DNA of 32,312 bases from Deltaproteobacteria bacterium (GTDB lineage: Bacteria > Desulfobacterota > Desulfuromonadia > Geobacterales > Pseudopelobacteraceae), in the NCBI GenBank assembly GCA_021781535.1, contig JAJXWO010000035.1:1-32312 (forward strand). The letters are read 5' to 3'. The notes under the pieces were generated by a model. That model did not search any database, was not told the DNA's origin, and saw nothing but the letters and a program-made list of their open reading frames with translations. Of this stretch, positions 1 through 7,421 are shown in pieces. How positions within the stretch are numbered: the first letter of the stretch is position 1; each line of letters starts with the position of its first letter. A program made the position numbers and the translations under genes.

Positions 1-1
1 C

Positions 2-415
2 CGGGCAGCATCGGGAAAAGTAATGAATGCCATCGCTCCCCGACTTCCCTCTCTCGTTGGCGGTTCCGCGGATCTCGACCCATTGACCCTTACCGCACTA
101 AAGGGCATGGGAGACTTTGAAAGTCCCGATATGCAGCCAGCCGACCGGCAGGGGATAGTAGGTGGAGTGTGGGGGTATGCAGGGAGAAATTTCCATTTCA
201 ATGTTCGCGAGCACGCCATGGCGGCAGCAATTAACGGCATTGCGGCCCACGGGGGGCTTATCCCCTACGTGGGAATCGACGGTGATATCCTTGGGGTGAA
301 TCAGTTCGGTGCTTCGGCTCCTGGTGAGATCGTGCTTCGAGAATACGGTTTTACCGTGGAAAACGTCTGCCAGCGAGCCCTTGCTCTGCTGGGGAACATG
401 AAGGAGAACTTCTGA
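2..415 (+). pseudogene. tkt: Transketolase, partial at the left edge and internally deleted
   Basis: The frame is open from the left edge (frame of base 2) and reads into the transketolase pyrimidine-binding domain: KVMNAIAPRLPSLVGGSADL, then the YAGRNFHFNVREHAMAAAIN block that carries the catalytic Glu. After the following HGGLIPY the frame jumps straight to VGIDGDILGVNQFGASAPGE, which belongs near the C-terminus of the family, and ends with the usual REYGFTVENV tail. Roughly 250 residues of a normal ~660-690 residue enzyme (rest of the Pyr domain and most of the C-terminal domain) are missing at this junction, yet the frame is kept. The stop overlaps the rpiB start (TGATG), so the deletion keeps translational coupling. 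The N-terminal TPP domain would lie outside the window. The protein should not be a working transketolase. A shorter possible start at base 23 is only an internal Met. Confidence 0.85.
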
Positions 416-873
416 TGCGTGTCGGAATTGCTTCAGATCATGGTGGCTTTGCCATGAAAGAGCAGATGACGGCGGCACTCAAGTCAGCCGGCCACGAGGT
501 GACCGATTTCGGTGCCCTTCAACTGGATCCTGCCGATGACTACCCCGATTTCGTCATTCCCTTGGCAAAAGCCGTGGCAAGAGGTGAGGTGGAACGGGGC
601 ATCGCCCTCTGCAGCAGCGGCGTGGGAGCATCAATAGTCGCCAACAAAGTCAACGGAGTGCACGCCGCCCTGATCCATGATCACTTCTCCGCTCATCAGG
701 GGGTTGAAGACGATGACATGAACATCATCTGCCTGGGCAGCCTGGTGGCTGGCAAGGCCCTGGCATGGGAACTGGTCCAGACTTTTCTCACCGCCATTTT
801 CAGCGGTGCGGAACGCCATTGCCGCCGCCTGGCCAAGATAGCAGCACTTGAAAGAGAGGTTAAAACATCATGA
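415..873 (+). CDS. rpiB: RpiB/LacA/LacB-family sugar-phosphate isomerase
   Basis: This 152-residue protein has the RpiB fold signatures: MRVGIASDHGGFAMK at the N-terminus and the anion-hole loop with the catalytic cysteine, IALCSSGVGASIVANKV (Cys66). In the family it interconverts ribose 5-phosphate and ribulose 5-phosphate in the cytoplasm. One oddity: where classical RpiB has a motif like REHNDAN with a catalytic His, this protein reads VEDDDMN, so the His and Asn positions are both Asp. This points to a divergent subfamily that may use another phosphosugar. The start is supported by AAGGAG seven bases upstream, and the gene overlaps the broken tkt by one base and tal by four. The family is sure; the exact substrate is not. 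Confidence 0.85.
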   Translation: MRVGIASDHGGFAMKEQMTAALKSAGHEVTDFGALQLDPADDYPDFVIPLAKAVARGEVERGIALCSSGVGASIVANKVNGVHAALIHDHFSAHQGVEDDDMNIICLGSLVAGKALAWELVQTFLTAIFSGAERHCRRLAKIAALEREVKTS

Positions 874-2012
874 AAAATAATCCGCTTTTGAAGCTGGAGA
901 GTTTCGGCCAAAGCATCTGGCTCGATTTCATCAGCCGCGGCATGCTCGACTCGGGTGACCTACTGCGCTTGATTAACGAAGATGGAGTGACTGGGGTTAC
1001 GTCAAACCCTTCCATTTTCGAAAAGGCTATAGCCGAGAGCAACGATTACGATGAGACCATCCGTTCCCTGACTCGTAAAAGGAAAAATGCCGCGGAGATC
1101 TATGAAGAGCTGGTTGTGGAAGACATCCGGCGTACCGCTGATCTGTTTCGTCCGCTTTACGACCGGATGGAAGGAAGAGACGGCTTCGTGAGCCTTGAGG
1201 TCTCGCCCCGTCTGGCCCGTGATAGTGCCGGTACTCTCCGGGAGGCCCGCCACCTTTGGATGAGGGTAGATCGTCCAAACCTGCTGATCAAAGTCCCAGG
1301 CACTCATGAAGGGCTTACGGTGATACGCCAGCTCATCAGCGAAGGAATCAATGTCAACGTGACGCTCCTCTTCGGCCTCCCCCGCTATCAGGAAGTAGCC
1401 GAAGCCTATATTTCAGGGCTAGAAATGCGGGCGGCCAGCGGACTTCCGCTGGATTGTATCAGCTCGGTAGCCAGTTTCTTCTTGAGCCGCATCGATGTGC
1501 TGGTCGACCAGTTGCTGGATGAGAAACTCAAGGAAGGGGGACGACATGAGAACAATGTTTTCCTGCTCCATGGAAAAGTGGCAATTGCCAGCGCCAGGTC
1601 AGCCTATCAGCTCTACAAAGAGATTCATACCAGCGAGAGATTCCGCACGCTTGCTGACGAAGGTGCCCGGCCCCAGCGAGTCCTGTGGGCCAGCACCAGC
1701 ACTAAAAATCCGGCTGAGAGCGACGTGAAATATGTGGAAGCACTGATCGGACCGGAGACGATAAACACCATTCCCCTTGAAACCCTGAACGCCTACCGTG
1801 ATCATGGTAACCCCGCTCTCCGCCTGGAAGATGATCTGGAAGAGACCGAACAGCTCTTGCAGCATCTGGCAGAAACAGGCATCAACATCGATGCGGTTAC
1901 CAGTCAACTGGAGAACGAAGGAATAGAGAAGTTTGTCAAACCCTTTGACAAACTGATTCAGGCTCTGGAGCGAAAGAAAAATGAAACTGCCGGCGCGACT
2001 AAACTGAAGTGA
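870..2012 (+). CDS. tal: Transaldolase, long form
   Basis: Transaldolase moves a dihydroxyacetone unit between sugar phosphates in the non-oxidative pentose phosphate pathway. The 380-residue length fits the long single-domain type rather than the ~317-residue TalB type. Visible hallmarks are the WLDF segment (residues 17-20), the TGVTSNPSIF loop (41-50) and LLIKVPGTHEGL with the Schiff-base lysine at about residue 141. The C-terminal 100 residues, including NTIPLETLNAYRDHG, are also typical of the long form. The ATG overlaps the rpiB stop by four bases (ATGA) and AGAGAGG lies upstream, so translation is coupled. It looks intact, although its metabolic partner transketolase is broken in the same operon. 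Confidence 0.93.
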   Translation: MKNNPLLKLESFGQSIWLDFISRGMLDSGDLLRLINEDGVTGVTSNPSIFEKAIAESNDYDETIRSLTRKRKNAAEIYEELVVEDIRRTADLFRPLYDRMEGRDGFVSLEVSPRLARDSAGTLREARHLWMRVDRPNLLIKVPGTHEGLTVIRQLISEGINVNVTLLFGLPRYQEVAEAYISGLEMRAASGLPLDCISSVASFFLSRIDVLVDQLLDEKLKEGGRHENNVFLLHGKVAIASARSAYQLYKEIHTSERFRTLADEGARPQRVLWASTSTKNPAESDVKYVEALIGPETINTIPLETLNAYRDHGNPALRLEDDLEETEQLLQHLAETGINIDAVTSQLENEGIEKFVKPFDKLIQALERKKNETAGATKLK

Positions 2013-2620
2013 TGATGACAATATCGACACTTTTTCTCGATATCGGCGGTGTTCTTATGACAAACGGCTGGGACCGCAAGGCCCGTCGTCTGGCAGGTGA
2101 GACTTTCTGTCTCGATTACGAAGAGATGGACGAGCGCCATCATCTTACCTTCGACACCTACGAAGTGGGCAAGCTCTCCTTGGACGAGTACCTGGACCGC
2201 ATTGTGTTCTACGAGGAGCGCCGATTTACGCGGGATAGTTTTCGTTCGTTCATGTTTGCCCAGTCACGCGCCTTCCCGGAGATGATTGAGTTGGTCTCTC
2301 ATCTCAAAGCACGCCACGGGCTGAAGGTGGCAGCGGTAAGCAACGAGGGGCGCGAACTGAACGAGTACCGGATCAGAACCTCCGAGCTCGGTAAGATCAT
2401 TGATTTCTTCATCTCCTCCAGTTTCGTCCATTATCGTAAACCGGATGCTGACATTTACCGGATCGCCCTCGATATTGCCCAGGTGATGCCGGAGCAGGTG
2501 CTGTATATCGATGATCGGCCGATGTTTGTTGATGTGGCGAAGAATCTGGGTATTCAGGGTATTGTCCATACAACCTGTGAGCTGACCCGAGCCAAGCTGG
2601 CGGCGGTCGGACTCACATAA
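2012..2620 (+). CDS. HAD-family (subfamily IA) hydrolase
   Basis: A ~202-residue haloacid dehalogenase-like hydrolase, probably a small-molecule phosphatase. Motif I is TLFLDIGGVL, with the nucleophile Asp near residue 10 and Gly in place of the usual second acidic residue, a variant seen in YihX-like HAD-IA proteins. Motif II is AAVSNEG, motif III is the lysine of YRKPDAD, and motif IV is YIDDRP. The helical cap sits between motifs I and II. GTG (2009), ATG (2012) and ATG (2015) are all possible starts; 2012 gives a TGATG overlap with tal and is preferred. Its place between tal and pgi suggests a sugar phosphate as substrate, but this is inference. Confidence 0.85.
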   Translation: MMTISTLFLDIGGVLMTNGWDRKARRLAGETFCLDYEEMDERHHLTFDTYEVGKLSLDEYLDRIVFYEERRFTRDSFRSFMFAQSRAFPEMIELVSHLKARHGLKVAAVSNEGRELNEYRIRTSELGKIIDFFISSSFVHYRKPDADIYRIALDIAQVMPEQVLYIDDRPMFVDVAKNLGIQGIVHTTCELTRAKLAAVGLT

Positions 2621-2640
2621 TATCAGGAGGCGTCTGATGA

Positions 2641-2715
2641 CCACCCTTAGACGGCGGATTGCTGTGGTTGGTGGACCGGGATGCCGCTGGTCTCTTGCGA
2701 CAACGAAAGGAGTGA
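2641..2715 (+). pseudogene. pgl: 3' remnant of 6-phosphogluconolactonase
   Basis: In the gap before pgi, one frame reads PPLDGGLLWLVDRDAAGLL and ends with TGA at 2713-2715, just inside the pgi ribosome binding site. This closely resembles the C-terminal helix of 6-phosphogluconolactonase (pattern GxLxWLxDxxAAxxL), the second enzyme of the oxidative pentose phosphate branch. Nothing of the preceding ~200 residues remains. A strong AGGAGG followed by ATG at 2637 reads only out of frame here, so it may be the retained start of a gene that was otherwise deleted together with most of pgl. The assignment rests on about 20 residues and on the fitting context of pgi and tal. Confidence 0.55.
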
Positions 2716-2721
2716 TAATCC

Positions 2722-4365
2722 ATGAGTTCTACAATTATACCGCTCACACAACTTCCGGCTTGGCAAGTGCTGGAGTCCCACTTTCAGAAAATCAAGAATA
2801 TCCATCTGCGGCAGTTATTTGCCGATGACCCGCAACGCGGCACGCGTTTCACGATCGAGGATGTCGGGTTCTATTTTGACTACTCCAAAAATCGCATCAC
2901 CGAGGAAACCATCAGGCTGCTTCTGGGACTGGCAGACGAATCCGGGCTGCGCGAACGTATCGACGCCATGTTCAGCGGTGAAAAAATCAACACTACAGAG
3001 AACCGTGCGGTGCTCCATGTGGCGCTGCGCGCAGCCCGCGATCAATCGATCATGGTCGATGGAACAAATGTGGTGCCTCATGTCCACGAAGTTCTGGACA
3101 GAATGGGCCGATTCGCCAATCGCGTTCGTAGCGGACAATGGCTTGGACATACCGGCAAGCGCATCCGAACTGTCATCAACATCGGCATCGGCGGCTCGGA
3201 TCTCGGCCCGGTGATGGCCTATGAAGCGTTACGCCACTATAGCCAGCGCGACATGGCCTTTCGTTTCGTCTCAAACGTTGATGGCACCGATTTTGCGGAA
3301 GCAATTCATGGCCTTGATGCGGAAGAGACGCTGTTTATCATTTCCTCGAAAACCTTCACCACCCTGGAAACAATGACCAATGCCCGTACTGCACGGCAAT
3401 GGGCCGTGCAGACCATGGGGGACGAGCAGGCTGTTGCCCGGCACTTTGTCGCCGTCTCGACCAATAGTGAAGCGGTGGCGAAGTTCGGGATCGATACGGA
3501 AAACATGTTCGGCTTTTGGGACTGGGTTGGCGGGCGCTACTCGATGGATTCGGCCATTGGCCTTTCTACCATGCTGGCCATCGGCCCGGAACATTTCCGT
3601 TCCATGCTGGCCGGATTCCGGGTGATGGACGACCATTTTCGGACCGCCCCGTTTGCCAGAAACCTGCCGGTACTGATGGGCCTGCTATCCGTATGGTACA
3701 GCAGTTTCTTTGCGGCGCAGACAGCGGCAATACTCCCCTACGACCAGTATCTGAAACGTTTCCCGGCCTACCTCCAGCAACTGGCCATGGAAAGCAACGG
3801 CAAGCACGTCACACTGGATGGCCAGCCGGTTTCGTACCAGACAGGACCGATCTTATGGGGTGAGCCGGGAACCAATGGCCAACACTCATTTTACCAGCTC
3901 ATACATCAGGGGACCAGACTCATTCCCTGCGATTTCATCGGTTTTTGCCAGACCGTCAACCCACTTGATTCGCATCATGACATATTAATGGCGAACCTGT
4001 TCGCCCAGACAGAAGCGCTCGCCTTCGGCAAGACGGCGGATGAGGTAAGGAATGAGGGGACTCCAGATGGGCTAGTGGCGCATCGCGTGTTCGAGGGAAA
4101 TCGGCCGACGAACACGATCCTTGCCGAACGACTGACGCCCGAGACTCTGGGCAAACTGGTGGCACTCTACGAACACAGCGTTTTCACCCAGGGGACGGTC
4201 TGGCAGATTGATTCCTTCGACCAGTGGGGCGTTGAGCTAGGCAAGGTACTGGCAATGAAGATCTTGCCGGAGTTGGATCTGGTCGGAGAATCTGAGCTTT
4301 TGCATGACAGCTCGACTAATGCGCTAATCCGGCGCTACAAGAGCTTTAAATTGCACCACATTTAG
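2722..4365 (+). CDS. pgi: Glucose-6-phosphate isomerase
   Basis: Interconverts glucose 6-phosphate and fructose 6-phosphate in glycolysis and gluconeogenesis. At 547 residues it matches the length of the E. coli-type enzyme (549). Both family signatures are present: [13 protein letters not shown], and [16 protein letters not shown] near the C-terminus with the active-site lysine at about 508. The catalytic Glu lies in MESNGKHV (about 357) and the ring-opening His in [13 protein letters not shown] (about 388). The sugar-phosphate loop [10 protein letters not shown] is intact. AAAGGAG sits nine bases before the ATG. The gene is complete and follows directly after the lactonase remnant. Confidence 0.97.
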   Translation: MSSTIIPLTQLPAWQVLESHFQKIKNIHLRQLFADDPQRGTRFTIEDVGFYFDYSKNRITEETIRLLLGLADESGLRERIDAMFSGEKINTTENRAVLHVALRAARDQSIMVDGTNVVPHVHEVLDRMGRFANRVRSGQWLGHTGKRIRTVINIGIGGSDLGPVMAYEALRHYSQRDMAFRFVSNVDGTDFAEAIHGLDAEETLFIISSKTFTTLETMTNARTARQWAVQTMGDEQAVARHFVAVSTNSEAVAKFGIDTENMFGFWDWVGGRYSMDSAIGLSTMLAIGPEHFRSMLAGFRVMDDHFRTAPFARNLPVLMGLLSVWYSSFFAAQTAAILPYDQYLKRFPAYLQQLAMESNGKHVTLDGQPVSYQTGPILWGEPGTNGQHSFYQLIHQGTRLIPCDFIGFCQTVNPLDSHHDILMANLFAQTEALAFGKTADEVRNEGTPDGLVAHRVFEGNRPTNTILAERLTPETLGKLVALYEHSVFTQGTVWQIDSFDQWGVELGKVLAMKILPELDLVGESELLHDSSTNALIRRYKSFKLHHI

Positions 4366-4387
4366 GAGTTATGCATGAAACCGGGTT

Positions 4388-4513
4388 ATGAACCATACAG
4401 ACATGGTGAATCATACTAGCGGTTGGATGGGTGGAGGGATATGGATCTGAACGGTGATCGGCCTTGTGGTGGACATGCCGACTGGCCTGATACTCTGGAA
4501 TAATTGGGCGTGA
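4388..4513 (+). pseudogene. Small Gly/Trp-rich membrane protein with in-frame TGA
   Basis: The 183-base gap between pgi and pgm holds a short frame starting at ATG 4388: MNHTDMVNHTSGWMGGGIWI, then TGA at 4448-4450, then TVIGLVVDMPTGLILWNNWA and a second TGA. The first part recalls a widespread class of very small single-helix proteins with a WMGGGMWxW motif followed by a TVIG hydrophobic helix. In that class a Trp codon (TGG) would sit where TGA is now, so a single-base nonsense change is likely, and the helix is interrupted by charged or polar residues (DMPT). No function can be given. It could also be non-coding sequence; the family resemblance is from memory. Confidence 0.35.
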
Positions 4514-4548
4514 ATACTGTATATCGCGATAACGGGGAGTGAAAAGCC

Positions 4549-6207
4549 ATGAAAGTCAGCCCCTTTGCAGGCAAGCCTGCCGATCCAGCAATGCTGGTGA
4601 ACGTGCCCGGACTCATTACGTCATACTATACGGAGGTGCCTGATCCTTCGGTGCCGGCGCAACGGGTGGCCTTCGGCACCTCGGGACATCGGGGTTCCGC
4701 ATTTGATCTGGCATTCAATGAATGGCATATCCTCGCCATCAGTCAGGCCATCTGTTTATACCGGAAACAGCAGCAGATCAATGGCCCTTTGTTTCTGGGT
4801 ATGGACACCCATGCGCTCTCGGTACCGGCTTGTGCCAGCGCGCTTGAGGTTCTGGCGGCAAACGAGGTGGAAGTCATGATCGCGCAAGGGGATGAATATA
4901 CACCGACACCGGTCGTTTCCCACGCGATTCTCACTTACAACCATGGACGCACATACGGGTTCGCCGACGGTATCGTCATCACACCGTCACACAACCCGCC
5001 CCATGACGGCGGCTTTAAATACAATCCACCGCACGGCGGTCCGGCCGAATCGGTTGTCACAGCATGGATCGAGGCGAAGGCAAACGAGTTTCTTGAAAAT
5101 GGCCTTCTGGATTTGAAAAGGATTCCTTTCGAGAAAGCTCTTTGCGCCCCCACGACGCACCGCCATGACTATCTCAATGCCTACATTGCCGACCTTGCCA
5201 ACGTGATAGACATGGATGTCATTCGGGACGCGCAGATCAGGATGGGAGTCGATCCGCTGGGCGGCGCCGGGGTCCACTACTGGGGGCCGGTTGCCGAGCG
5301 TTATGGTTTGGACCTCACTGTCGTCAACGAGTCAGTTGATCCGACCTTCCGTTTTATGTCTATTGATTGGGATGGTCAGATCCGCATGGATCCATCCTCA
5401 CCCTATGCGATGCGGGGACTGATCGGCTTGAAGGACCGTTTTGATATAGCCTTTGCCTGTGACACCGATCATGACCGGCATGGGATTGTCACCCGGAGCG
5501 CCGGACTGCTGCCGCCCAATCACTACCTTGCGGTCGCCGTCTTCTACCTTTTTCAGCACCGGCCGAAGTGGCGCACGGAAGCGGCGGTCGGCAAGACGGT
5601 GGTGAGCAGCCAGATGATCGATCGCGTTACAGCGAAGCTTGGCCGTAAACTCTACGAGGTGCCGGTCGGCTTCAAGTGGTTCGTTGATGGCTTGCTCGAC
5701 GGCTCGCTGTGTTTCGGTGGCGAAGAGAGCGCCGGGGCTTCTTTTGCACGACGGGACGGCACGGTCTGGACGACGGACAAGGATGGAATTGCCCCGGCTT
5801 TGCTCGCGGCGGAGATCACAGCCCGGATTGGTCACGATCCGGGAAAAATTTACCAGGAACTCACGCGAGAGTTTGGTGAGCCGGCCTATGACCGCATTGA
5901 GGCGCCGGCCACCCCGGAGCAAAAGGAACTGTTGGCAAAACTCTCCCCCCAGCAGATTAAGCTCACTGAGATGGCTGGCGAAAAAATCCAGATGGTCCTC
6001 ACCAGTGCGCCGGGCAACGACGCCCCTATCGGCGGGTTGAAGGTGGTGACTGAGAGCGGATGGTTTGCAGCGCGTCCGTCAGGAACCGAGAATATCTACA
6101 AGATTTACGGCGAGAGTTTCAGGGGATCAGATCACCTATGCAGCATCCTGGAAGAAGCTCAGGCAATTGTCGACGAAGCTTTGGCGGCAACCGGGGTTAC
6201 GGTATAA
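4549..6207 (+). CDS. pgm: Phosphoglucomutase (alpha-D-glucose-specific)
   Basis: Interconverts glucose 1-phosphate and glucose 6-phosphate, linking glycogen and cell-wall sugar metabolism to glycolysis. The 552-residue length matches the E. coli Pgm class (546). The catalytic phosphoserine lies in ITPSHNPPHDGG (Ser about 147), the Mg-binding loop is CDTDHDRHG (Asp 305, 307, 309), the sugar-specificity loop is GGEESAGASF, and the C-terminal phosphate-binding loop is ARPSGTENIYKIYGESF. Substrate-recognition FGTSGHRGSAFD is near the N-terminus. GGGGAG lies about nine bases before the ATG. It is intact. With glycogen phosphorylase at 11992 it would complete the route from glycogen to glucose 6-phosphate. 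Confidence 0.96.
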   Translation: MKVSPFAGKPADPAMLVNVPGLITSYYTEVPDPSVPAQRVAFGTSGHRGSAFDLAFNEWHILAISQAICLYRKQQQINGPLFLGMDTHALSVPACASALEVLAANEVEVMIAQGDEYTPTPVVSHAILTYNHGRTYGFADGIVITPSHNPPHDGGFKYNPPHGGPAESVVTAWIEAKANEFLENGLLDLKRIPFEKALCAPTTHRHDYLNAYIADLANVIDMDVIRDAQIRMGVDPLGGAGVHYWGPVAERYGLDLTVVNESVDPTFRFMSIDWDGQIRMDPSSPYAMRGLIGLKDRFDIAFACDTDHDRHGIVTRSAGLLPPNHYLAVAVFYLFQHRPKWRTEAAVGKTVVSSQMIDRVTAKLGRKLYEVPVGFKWFVDGLLDGSLCFGGEESAGASFARRDGTVWTTDKDGIAPALLAAEITARIGHDPGKIYQELTREFGEPAYDRIEAPATPEQKELLAKLSPQQIKLTEMAGEKIQMVLTSAPGNDAPIGGLKVVTESGWFAARPSGTENIYKIYGESFRGSDHLCSILEEAQAIVDEALAATGVTV

Positions 6208-6303
6208 CCAACGGTGAATGGCACCTCTTCGAAGTCCAGGCTTATCTCAACGGCATCGCTCCTGATGCCGTGCATGTCGAGCTGTATGCTGATAAGTTGG
6301 GCT
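6207..6303 (+). pseudogene. C-terminal fragment of an alpha-glucan phosphorylase
   Basis: Directly after the pgm stop, one frame reads NGEWHLFEVQAYLNGIAPDA and then VHVELYADKLG. This matches the C-terminal beta-domain of the alpha-glucan family phosphorylases, whose tails carry a pattern like FEVxVYLxxLxPxxVxVELYAD. Only about 30 residues of a ~850-residue enzyme remain. It joins straight into the epimerase remnant that follows, so a deletion fused the two. A different, complete glycogen phosphorylase gene lies at 11992. The identification rests on a short match. Confidence 0.5.
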
Positions 6304-6552
6304 TGTCCTTAACCCGGCATCCCCCTGATAATGTTGTAAGAAATTGTGGCAGAAGTGGATATTTTCCTGATCATGTCAGTTGAACCGGGATTCGGCGGCC
6401 GGGAGTTTATCCAGGCCAGTCTGGACAAGATAGCGCGCCTGCATAAACTGCTCTTCCACCGCAACCTTGACCACGTGAACATTGCTGTTGACGGCGGAAT
6501 CAGAGGTAGCCGTTACCTGTCTATCATCTATAGCGAACGCAAATTCCATTAA
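6296..6552 (+). pseudogene. rpe: Ribulose-phosphate 3-epimerase remnant
   Basis: Pieces of Rpe are readable in two frames. VGLVLNPASP (from 6296) corresponds to the conserved KAGVxLNPATP motif. A run of five C's at 6321-6325 then shifts the frame, and the protein continues as LIML, a TAA codon at 6337 where Glu would be expected, then EIVAEVDIFLIMSVEPGFGG and the metal-site segment VNIAVDGGI. After DGGI the similarity ends and an unrelated tail runs to TAA at 6552. About 75 of ~220 residues remain, with a frameshift, a nonsense codon and loss of both ends. The enzyme that links ribulose and xylulose 5-phosphate is therefore not made from this locus. The tail overlaps the convergent 6549 gene by four bases. 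Confidence 0.8.
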
Positions 6553-7421
6553 CGAGGCGCTTTCCCCTCATCTACGCCATGCTCAATCACTGAATTGATT
6601 ACAGCTCCCACCAAAATAATGAAGCCACTGACATACAGCCACATCAAGAGGATGATTACTGCGCCCAAACTGCCGTAGGTCCTGTCGTAGGAGCTGAAAT
6701 TTTTGATGTAGTAAGAGAAAGCAAAAGATGCACCTATCCAGCACACGATCGTGAATACCGTGCCCCAAGTGATCCATTTCCTTTTTCGTTTTACGTCAGG
6801 CGCGAAGAAATATATGGTTGCGACTGCCAGCAACAAAAGCAACAGGATCACCGGGATAATCATCAGGTTCCAGATTATCCGAAACTCAACCCCAAGATTC
6901 AACATTGCGGTGATGAAACTGACAATTTTAGTTTCGAATATGAGCAGAACCAGCGCCAGAAAAAACAGTACCGAAAGTCCAATCACCAGGGAAAAAGCTG
7001 TTAGCCGCACCTTCCAAAACGGCCTTCCTTCCTTCACGGAGCATACTTTATTCATGGCCTTCATCATCGAGATAACAGCTTTAGACGAAGCCCACAGGGC
7101 AAGGAGAAAACCAATAGAGAGCAGTCCTCGTTTTTTGCTGCTGAAAAGGTCTCGGATATTGTCCTGGAACAGATCAAAAACCTGAGCGGGCAGCAATCTT
7201 TCGGCGCTTTTCAGCACGTATTCCAGCAAATGTGGAATGTGAAGATAGCCGATAACTGTTGTTAGAAAGAGGAAAAAAGGAAACATCGCGAAAAGAATAT
7301 AAAACGCCATGGCAGCGGCATGTTCTGAACACTCCGCCTCAATCACCTTGTGGTAGATGCGTTTCCCCAACTCCAGATAACCTCTCGACCTTAATTGGAA
7401 GAACCATTGTAATGAGGGCAT
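6549..7421 (-). CDS. YihY/BrkB-family inner-membrane protein
   Basis: A 290-residue integral membrane protein of the YihY/virulence factor BrkB family. The typical N-terminal AAAMAFYILFAMFPFFLFL helix is visible at about residues 35-54, and the conserved ALWASSKAVISMMKAMNKV and SYYIKNFSSYDRTYGSLGAV segments are both present, with about six membrane helices. The biochemical role of the family is unsettled; it was once called RNase BN in error. GGAG lies six bases before the ATG. The gene faces and slightly overlaps the rpe remnant and has no obvious operon partner. The family call is firm. Confidence 0.92.
   Translation of the reverse strand: MPSLQWFFQLRSRGYLELGKRIYHKVIEAECSEHAAAMAFYILFAMFPFFLFLTTVIGYLHIPHLLEYVLKSAERLLPAQVFDLFQDNIRDLFSSKKRGLLSIGFLLALWASSKAVISMMKAMNKVCSVKEGRPFWKVRLTAFSLVIGLSVLFFLALVLLIFETKIVSFITAMLNLGVEFRIIWNLMIIPVILLLLLLAVATIYFFAPDVKRKRKWITWGTVFTIVCWIGASFAFSYYIKNFSSYDRTYGSLGAVIILLMWLYVSGFIILVGAVINSVIEHGVDEGKAPR

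Noticed and set aside
4448..4450. TGA in the small membrane gene as a selenocysteine codon
   Set aside because: No SECIS-like hairpin directly after it and the family has Trp here, so a nonsense mutation is simpler.
5398..5922. 174-codon - strand frame inside pgm
   Set aside because: Fully antisense to an intact pgm with all active-site loops; no ribosome binding site or recognisable motif.
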